NCBI GenBank assembly: GCA_038229715.1
Contig: JBBROD010000002.1
Coordinates: 1 to 64,000 of the forward strand
Direction of reading: 5' to 3'
DNA: 64,000 nucleotides
Source: JANMES01 sp038229715
GTDB lineage: Bacteria > Planctomycetota > Phycisphaerae > Tepidisphaerales > Tepidisphaeraceae
The position numbers and the translations under genes were made by a program. Position 1 is the stretch's first letter. The number at the start of each line of letters is the position of its first letter. Shown one piece after another: positions 48,216-57,127 of the stretch. Under the pieces are notes generated by a model. The model was not told the DNA's origin. It searched no databases and was given only the letters and a program-made list of their open reading frames with translations.

Positions 48216-48677
48216 TCAGCCCGTCATGCGGATGGACGATTCCATCCGGCTATCCGGCGAGGGCATGTCGATCATCGTCGCGGCGGCGGCGGCTTTTTTC
48301 TTGCCCATCTGGTCGAGCAGCATTCCCCAGGTCTCACGTTGGAACCGCAACACATCCATCGCTTCGTTCAACGAGGCGGCATTGTGCGAGGTGTTCGCGT
48401 CGATCAGTTTCTTGTAGGCGAAGGTGTAAAGGGCGGCTAGCTTGCCGCACAGGTCGGGGGCCACATCGTGCTTCAGCGTACACTGCAGTTCGGTCAGAAT
48501 CTTCTGCACCCGGGAGATGTTGTTGTAGCTTTCTTCGAAATTTTTCTTCTCGATCGCCAGCCTGGCCTGCTCGCCGAATCGAAGCGCGCCGTCATACAGC
48601 ATCATCTGCAACTGTTCCGGCGTGGCGGTCAGCACGCGGGTGCGGAGGTAGTGTTGTTGAGCGACGTTTGCGTTCAT
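48216..48677 (-). CDS. fliS: Flagellar export chaperone FliS
   Basis: 153 residues. QHYLRTRVLTATPEQLQMML and LYDGALRFGEQARLAIEKKN, then SYNNISRVQKILTELQCTL, the four-helix FliS pattern. FliS binds the C terminus of flagellin and keeps it soluble for export. The extension after AASLNEAMDVLRFQRETW is Ala/Met rich and longer than usual. It follows fliD by 98 bp. Confidence 0.9.
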   Translation of the reverse strand: MNANVAQQHYLRTRVLTATPEQLQMMLYDGALRFGEQARLAIEKKNFEESYNNISRVQKILTELQCTLKHDVAPDLCGKLAALYTFAYKKLIDANTSHNAASLNEAMDVLRFQRETWGMLLDQMGKKKAAAAATMIDMPSPDSRMESSIRMTG

Positions 48678-48775
48678 ACTTAAGCCCGAAAGTTGCTTAA
48701 ACCACCTATATATCGGCTATTTGGGGTGGGTCGGGTAAGTCGATCTATGTGACCGCAAGGCGCAAGAATTGCCGA

Positions 48776-51472
48776 TCAGGCGATGGATTTGATATTCGCT
48801 ATGGAGGATTGCTGCGACTGGAGTTTGGAAAGGACCGCTTCCAATTCCGAAAACTGCTTTTCCAGTCGAGTCCGCTTAACCGTCAGTTGACTGTCGAGCT
48901 TATCGATCCGGTCCTGGAATTCCTGGCTGCGGGTGTCCAGCGTTTTGTTCTGCCGGACAACGGTTCCGTTGACCGGATCGACCAGTTTCTTCAGCTGAGA
49001 GTCAATCTGTGCGCCTAAGCCGGTGGTTGCGAGCGTGAACAGGTTTTTCACCGATTCGGGGTCGGTGGCGTAGGCGTTGCGGAATTTTTCCTCGTCGAAA
49101 GTAACGTTGGCCTTATCATCAAGCGTCACGCCCACGTCGGCAAAGATGCGATACCGACCGGCTCCGGCGACAACTGTCTGCAATGTGGCGTACAGCTGAG
49201 ATTGCGCGCTCTGGGCCGTGTAGTCACCCAAGAGGAGCCCGCCTTGCTGTTTGTCCGCGTCATATTTGGTCAGCTCGGAGATTTTATTGACGATCGTGTT
49301 AAACGTGTCGGAGAATGTTTTGACTTCCTCCACCACCTTATCCACGTCACGGCCGATCGATAGCGTGACCGGACTGCTGCTGGCAGAAATCAGGTTGAGT
49401 GTAACGCCCGGCAGAATCCCCGCGAGCGTGTTGCCGCTGCCGGTGACAAGCAAGGGCTGTTCGCTTCCGCCACCGCCGACGAAGACGGCAGCGTCTTGCG
49501 AACTGACGAGGTTGTGCACACCGAGATTGGTCGTGCCGGTATCGATTACGACGCGCCCGGCCCGTCCGCTGTTGACGGAGTTCAGCGATAGTCGGTAGGG
49601 AGATGTAGACGAGCCGTCATTGAGGATGCTTGCCTTAACGCCGAATCCCAAGGTCGTAATTTTGGTCTGTACGGTGGCGAGCGTATCGGTGGCGGTGATG
49701 TCGATGGTTTTCTCGAACGAGCCGTCGAGGGTTGTGCCCGCGGCGGTGCCGGCGATTTGCAGATCGGTCGCCGTCGTGCCGGTGAGGTTTTCGACTTTAA
49801 GCTTGTTCGCGCCGCCGGCGGTGTCGGTGAGCAAAAGCCCGTCGCCGTTGGTGTTGATGGACGCGGTCACGCCGATGGCCGCGGTATTAATCGCGTCGAT
49901 CACTTCCGACAGCTTGGTGAACGTGCCGGTTCCGATGTTGAACTCTTTGGTCGATCCGGCCGAGCCGGTGATTCGGAAGCTGCCCGGCGTGACGCCCTTG
50001 CCGCCGTTGTATTTGCTGAGCAGCGAGTTTTCGTTGATGTACTGACGCTGTAGGTTTTTGCCGTTGATCTGCGTCTGTGTCACGCCGATCGACTGATTCA
50101 GGCCCAGCAAGGTGGCCGATGTCGTGCCGTCGATATTGTCGGCAATGGTTAGATTGCCCGTTCCGCCGGAGGTGTCCGTCAACGCAATGCCGTTGCCCGA
50201 CTGATTGAGCTTGGCCTGCACCGCAAGGCCGGCCGTGCTGTTGATCTTATCGATCAGGTCCTGCACGCTGACAGCGGCGGACAGGTCGATGGTTCGGCTC
50301 GTGCCGCTTCGGTCGGTGACGTCGATCTTGCCCAGCGTCAATCCGCTGCCGCCGCTGAGTGAGCTGATCAGGACCGAATCGAGCGAAGCGAGAACGGCTT
50401 TGCCGGTGATTGTTGCGCCGGTGGCGGTTCGTCCAAGCAGGCCGAGGTCTTTGGCGGCGTTCGAGCCCACATCGGCCGTCACGGCGAATGTCCCGCCGCC
50501 GCTCGTGGTGTCGGTAACGGTGATGGCGTTGGTGGCGGTATCCACGGCGGCGGTCAGTTTGCCTCCGCCGGCGGCGGTGATGGCGGTGAGTACATCGCCG
50601 ATTGTGCGAGCGGTGCCCAGGCCGATATCGAACGAGCTGCCGTCCGCGGTGGCGATGGTGATGTCGTTGCCCGTGCTATTGGTTCGCACGCCGCGACCGT
50701 CGTTCAAGCTGCTGAGCGGCGTGTCGGCCGTCACGGAGTTGATGTCCGAGCCGGTGAGCGTGTTTCCCGTTCCGGTTCCCGCAATGCCAAGGCTTGAAGC
50801 GGCCGATCCGTCGGCGAGGTCAGCGACGATTAACTGCTGAGTGGTTGATCCGCTTCTGTCGGTCAACACCAGTTTATCGCCGGAGACCGACGCATGGACA
50901 GAGATGTCCAGCGAGGTGTTGATCTTCTTGATCACGTCATCAAGGGTGACGGCATTGGTGGTGTCGATGACGGAACTGTTACCCGAGCGATCAGTGATCC
51001 TGAATTGCCCTCGGCTGGCGCCCGCGCCGCCGTTGAGTTCCGACAGCTGCGTTTGCGAATTGACTTCGCCTCCGCCTTCCTCAAGCGTAATGGTGCCCGC
51101 GCCGACCGGGGCTGAATCGTAGTTGGCAAAGCCCTTGGAAATGCTCTGCTGCGACGTCACCAGCCTGGCCACCTGAAACTGAAACGTGCCGACCGGTGCG
51201 CCGGCGGTGGTGCTGGCGGTCAATACGTTTTCATTGCTGCTGGTGGCGATCGAGCCGTTGAACGTCGTGGGGCGAGTGAGCGTTTTTCCTGAACCCTGCA
51301 GCGTGCCGATCTGCGTAATCAAATCCCTGTAGGCGGTTTGTTGCGCAGTGATCGTGGCCTGGCGGGTCTTCAGAATGTTCTTCTGTCGACCTTCCAGTGC
51401 GATGAGCTGATCGATGATGTCCTTGGAATTGATCCCGCTAACGAGGCCAATTCCACTTGTGATCTGTCCCAT
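48776..51472 (-). CDS. fliD: Flagellar filament cap protein FliD
   Basis: 898 residues versus about 450-500 in enterobacteria. FliD N-terminal block: GLVSGINSKDIIDQLIALEG and FQFQVARLVTSQQSIS. A middle of at least four flagellin hook-IN-like repeats follows (TQLSELNGGAGASRGQFRIT, TPLSSLNDGRGVRTNSTG, VLISSLSGGSGLTLGKIDVT, SLLSKYNGGKGVTPGSFRIT). The C-terminal FliD block (NTIVNKISELTKYDADKQQG, LDTRSQEFQDRIDKLDSQLT) ends in a coiled coil. It caps the filament and guides flagellin assembly; the extra repeats should be exposed. Confidence 0.93.
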   Translation of the reverse strand: MGQITSGIGLVSGINSKDIIDQLIALEGRQKNILKTRQATITAQQTAYRDLITQIGTLQGSGKTLTRPTTFNGSIATSSNENVLTASTTAGAPVGTFQFQVARLVTSQQSISKGFANYDSAPVGAGTITLEEGGGEVNSQTQLSELNGGAGASRGQFRITDRSGNSSVIDTTNAVTLDDVIKKINTSLDISVHASVSGDKLVLTDRSGSTTQQLIVADLADGSAASSLGIAGTGTGNTLTGSDINSVTADTPLSSLNDGRGVRTNSTGNDITIATADGSSFDIGLGTARTIGDVLTAITAAGGGKLTAAVDTATNAITVTDTTSGGGTFAVTADVGSNAAKDLGLLGRTATGATITGKAVLASLDSVLISSLSGGSGLTLGKIDVTDRSGTSRTIDLSAAVSVQDLIDKINSTAGLAVQAKLNQSGNGIALTDTSGGTGNLTIADNIDGTTSATLLGLNQSIGVTQTQINGKNLQRQYINENSLLSKYNGGKGVTPGSFRITGSAGSTKEFNIGTGTFTKLSEVIDAINTAAIGVTASINTNGDGLLLTDTAGGANKLKVENLTGTTATDLQIAGTAAGTTLDGSFEKTIDITATDTLATVQTKITTLGFGVKASILNDGSSTSPYRLSLNSVNSGRAGRVVIDTGTTNLGVHNLVSSQDAAVFVGGGGSEQPLLVTGSGNTLAGILPGVTLNLISASSSPVTLSIGRDVDKVVEEVKTFSDTFNTIVNKISELTKYDADKQQGGLLLGDYTAQSAQSQLYATLQTVVAGAGRYRIFADVGVTLDDKANVTFDEEKFRNAYATDPESVKNLFTLATTGLGAQIDSQLKKLVDPVNGTVVRQNKTLDTRSQEFQDRIDKLDSQLTVKRTRLEKQFSELEAVLSKLQSQQSSIANIKSIA

Positions 51473-51546
51473 GTTTTGGTCGAGCGTTTGTTCCTGTCGG
51501 GTCGCTCAAACAACCTATCGGCAGGAAACGCGACGCCCGGAGCTTA

Positions 51547-51756
51547 TTAATCGTCTAAAACGCTTCCAAGGTATAATTCGGTCCAGGCGTGTTCGCCGGG
51601 GGTTAGATAATCTGCTGTTGTTTGGAATCGGTCGGCGCCTTCGCGCTCGCTCGACTTGCGGTTGCTCATGCAGTCCAACGCCCATAATGACAGGAACTGA
51701 CGACAGGCGCGCTTGGTGGATCGAAGGGTTTGAGCGGTTTCTGAAATATCTCGCAT
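51547..51756 (-). CDS. Hypothetical 69-residue protein upstream of fliD
   Basis: A short charged protein (MRDISETAQTLRSTKRACRQ; DYLTPGEHAWTELYLGSVLD) with no recognised family. It lies on the same strand 74 bp upstream of fliD and occupies an otherwise empty gap of 430 bp. Composition (Trp, Cys, Arg, Asp) is that of a plausible soluble protein. It may be a small flagellar or regulatory protein, or a chance frame. Confidence 0.4.
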   Translation of the reverse strand: MRDISETAQTLRSTKRACRQFLSLWALDCMSNRKSSEREGADRFQTTADYLTPGEHAWTELYLGSVLDD

Positions 51757-51903
51757 GAATGCTCCTTGTTCAACTACATCAGTTATCGGAACCGCCCGGC
51801 GGCTTTCGTGAGCGATTCTGAGCTCCGTCCGATAAAAATTGCCGAAAACGGGCGTAGTGGGGATTTTGGGATTCGTTGGAGCCTCTGATACAACAAGGCC
51901 TCA

Positions 51904-52965
51904 ATGGCAGACTGGTGCGACATAACCCGCGAACAGATGGAAAGCGATCTTCGCCGCTGGGGCTTTCCGCATTCCCACGCGAAGGCTCTGCTGCGGCAGT
52001 TTTATGTCTGCGGGGAAGTGCCGACCGACGCCCAGCGGTTCGGACAACGGCTGCTCGATCGACTGGGCGCAGAAATTGCGCCTGTTCGATCGACGGTGGC
52101 GACCGAAGCGGTCTCGGCTGATGGAACGCGGAAACTGTTGATCACTTTCCCAGCCGGTGGGGCGGTGGAGGCAGTGCTCATGCCTTCGACCAAGCCGGGC
52201 ACGGTGGCCGGGTGTCTGTCATCACAGATCGGCTGTGCGATGGGGTGCGACTTCTGCGCCAGCACCCGCAACGGGCTTGAACGCAACCTGTCGGCTGGCG
52301 AGATCGTCGAGCAGTTCATCCATCTCAAACGCGCGGCCCGTGTGGCTGGAAAGCAACTCAAGACCATCGTCTTCATGGGCATGGGCGAGCCGATGCACAA
52401 CCTCGACGCGGTCATCGACGCCATCCGAAAAATCGGCGATCCAGACTTGGGCGGGCTCGGTTGGCGGCAGATCACGGTATCGACCGTCGGCATCGTCCCC
52501 GGTATCGATCGGCTGGCAGCGGCAGACCTCAACGTCCACTTGGCGCTCTCTCTCCACGCGCCCGATGACGAAACACGCGCCAAGCTCGTACCGATGAACA
52601 AACGCTACGCGGTGCCTGAGATCATGGCGGCTGCCCGGCGGTTTTATGACCGCACGAATCGCATCCCCACGATCGAGTACTGCCTGCTGGCCGGCGTGAA
52701 CGACAGCGACGCGCAGGCCGACCTGCTCGGGCAACTTCTCGCCGGCTTCCGCGCCCACGTGAACGTGATAGCTTTCAACCCCATCGGCCCCGGCCTGAGC
52801 GGGAAGGTGTACGAGCGCCCTACGCTGGAGCAGTTGTTCCATTTCGTCGACCGCGTCCGCAGTCACGGCGTCATCGCCCACGGCCGGCGCACGAAAGGCG
52901 ACGACGTTTCCGCCGCCTGTGGGCAGTTGAGACAACAGATGATTCAGGTGTCACTTCCTGCGTAG
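51904..52965 (+). CDS. rlmN: 23S rRNA (adenine(2503)-C(2))-methyltransferase RlmN
   Basis: 353 residues of the radical-SAM family. The iron-sulfur site is CAMGCDFCASTRNGL (Cys-x3-Cys-x2-Cys). FMGMGEPMHNLDAVIDAI, GLGWRQITVSTVGIVPGI and LALSLHAPDDETRAKLVPMN are the family's other blocks, and a VIAHGRRTKGDDVSAACGQL end with the second catalytic cysteine. It methylates A2503 of 23S rRNA and A37 of some tRNAs. It reads away from fliD. Confidence 0.95.
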   Translation: MADWCDITREQMESDLRRWGFPHSHAKALLRQFYVCGEVPTDAQRFGQRLLDRLGAEIAPVRSTVATEAVSADGTRKLLITFPAGGAVEAVLMPSTKPGTVAGCLSSQIGCAMGCDFCASTRNGLERNLSAGEIVEQFIHLKRAARVAGKQLKTIVFMGMGEPMHNLDAVIDAIRKIGDPDLGGLGWRQITVSTVGIVPGIDRLAAADLNVHLALSLHAPDDETRAKLVPMNKRYAVPEIMAAARRFYDRTNRIPTIEYCLLAGVNDSDAQADLLGQLLAGFRAHVNVIAFNPIGPGLSGKVYERPTLEQLFHFVDRVRSHGVIAHGRRTKGDDVSAACGQLRQQMIQVSLPA

Positions 52966-52970
52966 CGAAA

Positions 52971-53134
52971 TTCTTACCACAGAGAGCACAGAGGAATCAC
53001 AGAGAACACAGAGAGGAAGAATAATTGATTTTGTCATCCTTCGGCGTACCTCAATATGAAAAACAAAAGCAATAGATCATTCCTCTTCCATTCTGTGTTC
53101 TCTGTGATTCCTCCGTGTCCTCTGTGGTAGATTC
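52971..53134. repeat. ACCACAGAGAGCACAGAGGA hairpin with a nested fragment
   Basis: TTCTTACCACAGAGAGCACA (52971) pairs with TGTCCTCTGTGGTAGATTCT near 53134. A fragment GTCATCCTTCGGCGTACCTC (53032-53051) of the other repeat family lies in the loop, an insertion of one element into another. Confidence 0.8.
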
Positions 53135-53170
53135 TTCCCCGCATCCGACAACCGGCATATCATTCTCTCA

Positions 53171-54328
53171 ATGGACTTCGTCTACCTCGACAACAACGCC
53201 ACCACCCGCCCGGCCGACGAAGTCGTCGCGGCGATGATGCCGTACTACACGCAGTGGTGGGGCAACCCGTCGAGCGTTCACCGGTTCGGCCAGCGGGCCC
53301 GCCAGGCGATCGACGAAGCACGCTCGCAAATCGCAACACTCGTCGGCTGCAGCGATAGCGAACTGCTTTTCACCGGCGGCGGGACGGAGTCGATCAACAC
53401 CGCCGTCCGTGGATTGCTAGGCGTGCGCGGCAGCCGGCGGAAGATCGTCACCAGCAGCGTCGAGCACTCGGCCACCAAGGAACTGTGCGCCGCATTGGCG
53501 AATGAGGGATCGGCGGAGATCGTCACGATCGACGTCGACCACGCCGGCCGGATTGATCTGGAATCGCTGTTCGCCGCTATCGATGATGATCCGGCGCTGG
53601 TGACGCTGTTGTGGGCCAATAACGAGACGGGGGTGATTTTCCCGGTCGAGCAGATCGCCGCCAAGTGCAGGGAAAAGCGCGTGCCGTTCCATTGCGACGC
53701 CACGCAGGCGATCGGCAAGCTGCCGGTCGACGCACGCGCGATCGGCTTTGACGCGATGAGTTTCGCGTCGCACAAGTTCCACGGGCCCAAGGGTGTGGGG
53801 GCGTTGTTCGTGCGGAAAGGGCTTCGTATCCGCCAGCTACTGATCGGCGGGCCGCAGGAGCGCAATCGGCGCGGCGGGACGGAAAATGTGCCCGGCATTG
53901 TCGGCATGGGCAAGGCTGCGGAACTGGCGAAAGCGATGCTTGGCGAAATGCCGCGCGTGGCTGCGATGCGCGATCGGCTGGAGACGGCGATCCTCGAAAA
54001 AATGCCGCACACGTCCGTCAACGGCGATCGCGAACACCGCCTGCCGAACACCACCAACATCGGCTTTTCGCAATTGGAGGCCGAGGCGATCCTGCTCCTG
54101 TTCAGCGAGCGCGGCCTGTGCGCCAGCGCCGGGTCGGCCTGCAGCAGTGGCAGTCTCGAGCCGTCACACGTGCTGCGGGCGATGAAGATCGACGAACGTA
54201 TCGCCCACGGCGCGATCCGCTTCAGCCTCTCCCGCGAAACCACCGATGCAGATATCGACGCGGCACTGGCGATCATTCCGCCGGTCATCGAGCGGCTAAG
54301 GAACGTGCTGCCGGTCGGTAAACGATAG
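53171..54328 (+). CDS. Cysteine desulfurase (NifS/IscS family)
   Basis: 385 residues. VYLDNNATTRPADEVVAAMM, LLFTGGGTESINTAVRG, LWANNETGVIFPVEQI, SFASHKFHGPKGVGALFV (PLP lysine), and CASAGSACSSGSLEPSHVLR (active-site cysteine, group I). It supplies sulfur for iron-sulfur clusters and tRNA thiolation. No iscU gene follows. ATG at 53171 follows a repeat with no evident RBS. The length is normal. Confidence 0.93.
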   Translation: MDFVYLDNNATTRPADEVVAAMMPYYTQWWGNPSSVHRFGQRARQAIDEARSQIATLVGCSDSELLFTGGGTESINTAVRGLLGVRGSRRKIVTSSVEHSATKELCAALANEGSAEIVTIDVDHAGRIDLESLFAAIDDDPALVTLLWANNETGVIFPVEQIAAKCREKRVPFHCDATQAIGKLPVDARAIGFDAMSFASHKFHGPKGVGALFVRKGLRIRQLLIGGPQERNRRGGTENVPGIVGMGKAAELAKAMLGEMPRVAAMRDRLETAILEKMPHTSVNGDREHRLPNTTNIGFSQLEAEAILLLFSERGLCASAGSACSSGSLEPSHVLRAMKIDERIAHGAIRFSLSRETTDADIDAALAIIPPVIERLRNVLPVGKR

Positions 54329-54341
54329 GCGGTCAGTCGCC

Positions 54342-54622
54342 GTCATTCTGAGCGGCGCTACGCGAAGAATCTCGTTAGTGGGTCAGTTAGAAAAACTCGA
54401 CCGTACCACGGTCCTCCGGCCCGTGCTGATTGCGCGCGAAGGTGAGAAAATGAAAATTCTTGGCTATCCCTAATCGCCGGCACGGGCCGGAGGCCCGTGG
54501 TACGCTCGAGTGATCCAAGCTAAGCGCTGCATACTATTTCAGACTGAACCATTGCCAGAATCTCGAACTTCGCGCGGTTCTTGCGTGCCGAGATCCTTCG
54601 CGGAATACCGCTGAGGATGACG
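54342..54622. repeat. GTCATTCTGAGC hairpin split by a MITE
   Basis: Left part GTCATTCTGAGCGGCGCTAC GCGAAGAATCTCG (54342-54374); right part AGAATCTCGAACTTCGCGCG to GCTGAGGATGACG (54557-54621). Without the MITE it would read as one continuous hairpin of the GTCATCCTGAG type. Confidence 0.83.
54375..54556. mobile_element. MITE-like element, copy C, inserted in another repeat
   Basis: TIRs TTAGTGGGTCAGTTAGAAA (54375) and TTTCAGACTGAACCATTGCC (54537-54556). The perfect 9-bp target duplication AGAATCTCG lies at 54366-54374 and 54557-54565. The interior is related to copy B (ACCACGGTCCTCCGGCCCGT; GGCACGGGCCGGAGGCCCGT). Confidence 0.88.
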
Positions 54623-54706
54623 CCGGTGGGCACGCCAAGTCCGTTTGCAAATTCCCACGTTCCCCGTCACACTCCGTTGCCCAGTTCGGGTGGAGAGTCG
54701 ACACGC

Positions 54707-55630
54707 ATGGACAAGCACTTGATGGTCCTTATCGCCACCGCGGCGGTGATGCTGTATGTGTCATCGCGGGCGGCGGCTAGCGCGCTGGGGGGCATGGCGG
54801 GGCGGGCGGTTGGGCATTTTATCCCGGTGCTGATGGCGGCGCTGGTCGCCACGTGGGCCGGGCTGGAACCGCTCGCGATCAACGTGCTGTTTGCGTCGAC
54901 GGTGATGACCGTCACGCTGGTCGCGGGCGTTTCGCTGCTGACGGCGCCGGTGGAGACCGAAGGCGTCACCCGGCGGGCGTGGGGCTTCTTCCTCCCGCTG
55001 GCGGCGATCGTTTGGACGATCGGTTCACTCGGCGACATCAACTACCGATCGGCCATCGCGCTCGCGCTCGTCGGTGGTGTGCTGGCGTGGGTGGGGGATT
55101 CAGCGCCGGTGGCCGCGCGGGCCAGGCCGCAGGTTCGGTTGCGTCTGACGCAAATGTTGCTGGCTACTATCGTCGCGGGAATGGGCGCGGTGTTTGCCGT
55201 CATCGCGGTACAAACGGTACTCGCTGCGTCCCGGCCGATCACGCAGGGGATGCTCGCGTCGACCCTCATCGCGCCGCTCGTCGTGCTGCCGCTGCTGGGG
55301 GCCACCAGCGAGATGGCGTTGTCGCTCGGTTCTTCCAGCCAGCCGATCAGCGTTTGCATGATCTCGGCGATCCTTAACCTCTGCGCCGGCCTGCCCGCGA
55401 TTACCGCGCTCCGCGCGGCCAAGCGGTTTCTTCTGCGGTCCGACAGCGCCGTCCCGTACCCGTTGCCGTACGGCACTTGGCGGATCGATTCGATGGTGCT
55501 TCTGGTGGTCGGGCTGCTGATCCTGCCGATCGCGCTCGGGCGGTGGTCGCCGTCGCGGGTGGAAGGGCTGCTGCTGGTGCTGATTTATGTGCTGTATCTG
55601 TATTTAATCTCGCCGTTGGGGGCGGGTTGA
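54707..55630 (+). CDS. Multi-pass membrane protein, cation/calcium-exchanger-like
   Basis: 307 residues from ATG 54707 preceded by TGGAGAG. Ten or so hydrophobic segments. LPLLGATSEMALSLGSSSQP in the second half resembles the alpha repeat of the CaCA exchangers (GTSLPE..tSl), but the matching block in the first half is weak (NVLFASTVMTVTLVAGVSLL). I cannot assign it with confidence; cation antiporter is the best guess. Confidence 0.55.
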   Translation: MDKHLMVLIATAAVMLYVSSRAAASALGGMAGRAVGHFIPVLMAALVATWAGLEPLAINVLFASTVMTVTLVAGVSLLTAPVETEGVTRRAWGFFLPLAAIVWTIGSLGDINYRSAIALALVGGVLAWVGDSAPVAARARPQVRLRLTQMLLATIVAGMGAVFAVIAVQTVLAASRPITQGMLASTLIAPLVVLPLLGATSEMALSLGSSSQPISVCMISAILNLCAGLPAITALRAAKRFLLRSDSAVPYPLPYGTWRIDSMVLLVVGLLILPIALGRWSPSRVEGLLLVLIYVLYLYLISPLGAG

Positions 55631-55661
55631 CCCTACTCGTACCCGGCGACGTCGCTCCTAA

Positions 55662-55732
55662 CTGGAGGGCGGGTGTCCTCACCCGCCGTATTTCCTATAG
55701 GTTCCGGCGGCTGAGGACAGCCGCCCTCCAGT
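55662..55732. repeat. ACTGGAGGGCGGGTGTCCTC hairpin
   Basis: ACTGGAGGGCGGGTGTCCTC pairs with GAGGACAGCCGCCCTCCAGT (55713-55732). Related to the inner hairpin at 46539-46615. Confidence 0.8.
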
Positions 55733-55816
55733 GCGCCTCGACTTTTTTCGACTAAAATCTGCTGAACGCTGCCAAGTTGAACGCAAGCGTTGGAGATCGA
55801 ACGCTTCGCCATTATC

Positions 55817-56713
55817 ATGCCCGCCATGAGTCTGGACCTGTCCTCGATCGTCATTGACCGCAAGTCTTCCGAAACCCCTCTGTACGACATCATGGGCGGC
55901 TCCGCCCGATGGGAAGTGAAGGTACACGACCACGGCCTGGTGGCGATGGTCGACGTGATGCCTCGCCTTGTGCCGGAAGGCAAAACCGCCGACTTCGCCA
56001 TCGTGCAGGCCGCCCGCGTAAGCTACGGCGCGGGGACCAAGAAGGTGAACGAAGACCGCGGGCTGATTCGGTATTTAGCGCGCCATCGCCATACCACGCC
56101 GTACGAGATGGTGGAGTTCAAGTTCCACCATGTGATGCCGATCTTCATCGCAAGGCAATGGATCCGCCATCGCACCGCCAACGTGAACGAATACTCCGCC
56201 CGCTACAGCGTGGTGCAGGACCGGTTTTACCACCCGAGCAAGGAAAACGTCCGCAAGCAGAGCATGACCAATCGCCAAGGCGGCGACGAGCCGATCGACG
56301 AACTGACGGCGAACGAATTCCTCGCGTATCTCGATAAGACCGAGACGCTGTACAAGGATTACGAGAAGCTGATGGAAAAAGGCGTCAGCCGCGAGATGGC
56401 GAGAATCGGGCTGCCGGTGAGCGTGTATACCGAGTGGTATTGGAAGATCGATTTGCACAACCTGTTCCACTTCCTCAGCCTGCGCATGGACAGCCACGCC
56501 CAGCAGGAAATCCAGGATTACGCGAAAGCGATGTACGCGCTGATTAAGCCGATCGTCCCGATCGCCGCCGAGGCGTTTGAGGATTACAATTTCGGTGGCC
56601 TGCATCTCACCCGGCTGGAAATCGAAGCCATCAAGTCCGGCCAACCGCTAGCCGGCGACAACAAACGCGAATCGGCGGAGTGGGAAGAGAAGAAGAAAAA
56701 GCTGGGGCTGTAG
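55817..56713 (+). CDS. thyX: Flavin-dependent thymidylate synthase
   Basis: 298 residues from ATG 55817 (55826 also possible). The ThyX signature RHRTANVNEYSARYSVV (RHRx7S) is present, with AARVSYGAGTKKVNEDR and RHRHTTPYEMVEFKFHHVMP. It makes dTMP from dUMP with FAD and methylene-THF. It is longer than many ThyX proteins because of an N-terminal region (SLDLSSIVIDRKSSETPLYD) and a Lys/Glu-rich tail. Planctomycetes commonly use ThyX. The next small membrane gene is in the same direction. Confidence 0.95.
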   Translation: MPAMSLDLSSIVIDRKSSETPLYDIMGGSARWEVKVHDHGLVAMVDVMPRLVPEGKTADFAIVQAARVSYGAGTKKVNEDRGLIRYLARHRHTTPYEMVEFKFHHVMPIFIARQWIRHRTANVNEYSARYSVVQDRFYHPSKENVRKQSMTNRQGGDEPIDELTANEFLAYLDKTETLYKDYEKLMEKGVSREMARIGLPVSVYTEWYWKIDLHNLFHFLSLRMDSHAQQEIQDYAKAMYALIKPIVPIAAEAFEDYNFGGLHLTRLEIEAIKSGQPLAGDNKRESAEWEEKKKKLGL

Positions 56714-56754
56714 GGCGGGATTTCCATCCCACCCGGCAAAACTGAATTTTAGCG

Positions 56755-57027
56755 ATGGGGGTCCCAATGGGGCGGTATGACCGTGAACCAGGATTGCTTG
56801 ATGAACCAATTGGAATTGGATGTTTCGTAATTGGTCTCGGCGCTCTAATAGGTCCTGGAATTGCTGCATTTCTCCGCAGTGATTCCGATGGTGTACGTGT
56901 TTACTTCGGAATAGCCTGCCTGCTTGGTATTCCTGTGTTCGGACTTTGCTTTTATGTATTCGTCTGGTCGACACGTTCAAGACGACGTAAAGATAAGACA
57001 AAGAAACGGAATTCCCGCACCAAATGA
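56755..57027 (+). CDS. Small two-helix membrane protein
   Basis: 90 residues. Two hydrophobic segments (GIGCFVIGLGALIGPGIAAF; VYFGIACLLGIPVFGLCFYV) and a basic tail (RSRRRKDKTKKRNSRTK). Family unknown. It is 42 bp after thyX and on the same strand. Lower GC and a different codon mix than thyX. Confidence 0.55.
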   Translation: MGVPMGRYDREPGLLDEPIGIGCFVIGLGALIGPGIAAFLRSDSDGVRVYFGIACLLGIPVFGLCFYVFVWSTRSRRRKDKTKKRNSRTK

Positions 57028-57043
57028 ACTCGTCGGGAATTTA

Positions 57044-57099
57044 TGTAGGGTCCGCCATGGCGGTCCGCAACTATAACGGTCCGCCAAGGCGAACCTTAC
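57044..57099. repeat. TGTAGGGTCCGCCATGGCGG hairpin
   Basis: TGTAGGGTCCGCCATGGCGG pairs with CCGCCAAGGCGAACCTTAC (57080-57099). Same family as the hairpin at 48036-48092. Confidence 0.82.
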
Positions 57100-57127
57100 T
57101 CGACCATTCAGGAAGGGAAACGAAACC

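Noticed and set aside
54581..54706. N-terminal extension of the exchanger-like gene
   Set aside because: It would read through a hairpin repeat; the ATG at 54707 has a better ribosome-site-like TGGAGAG.
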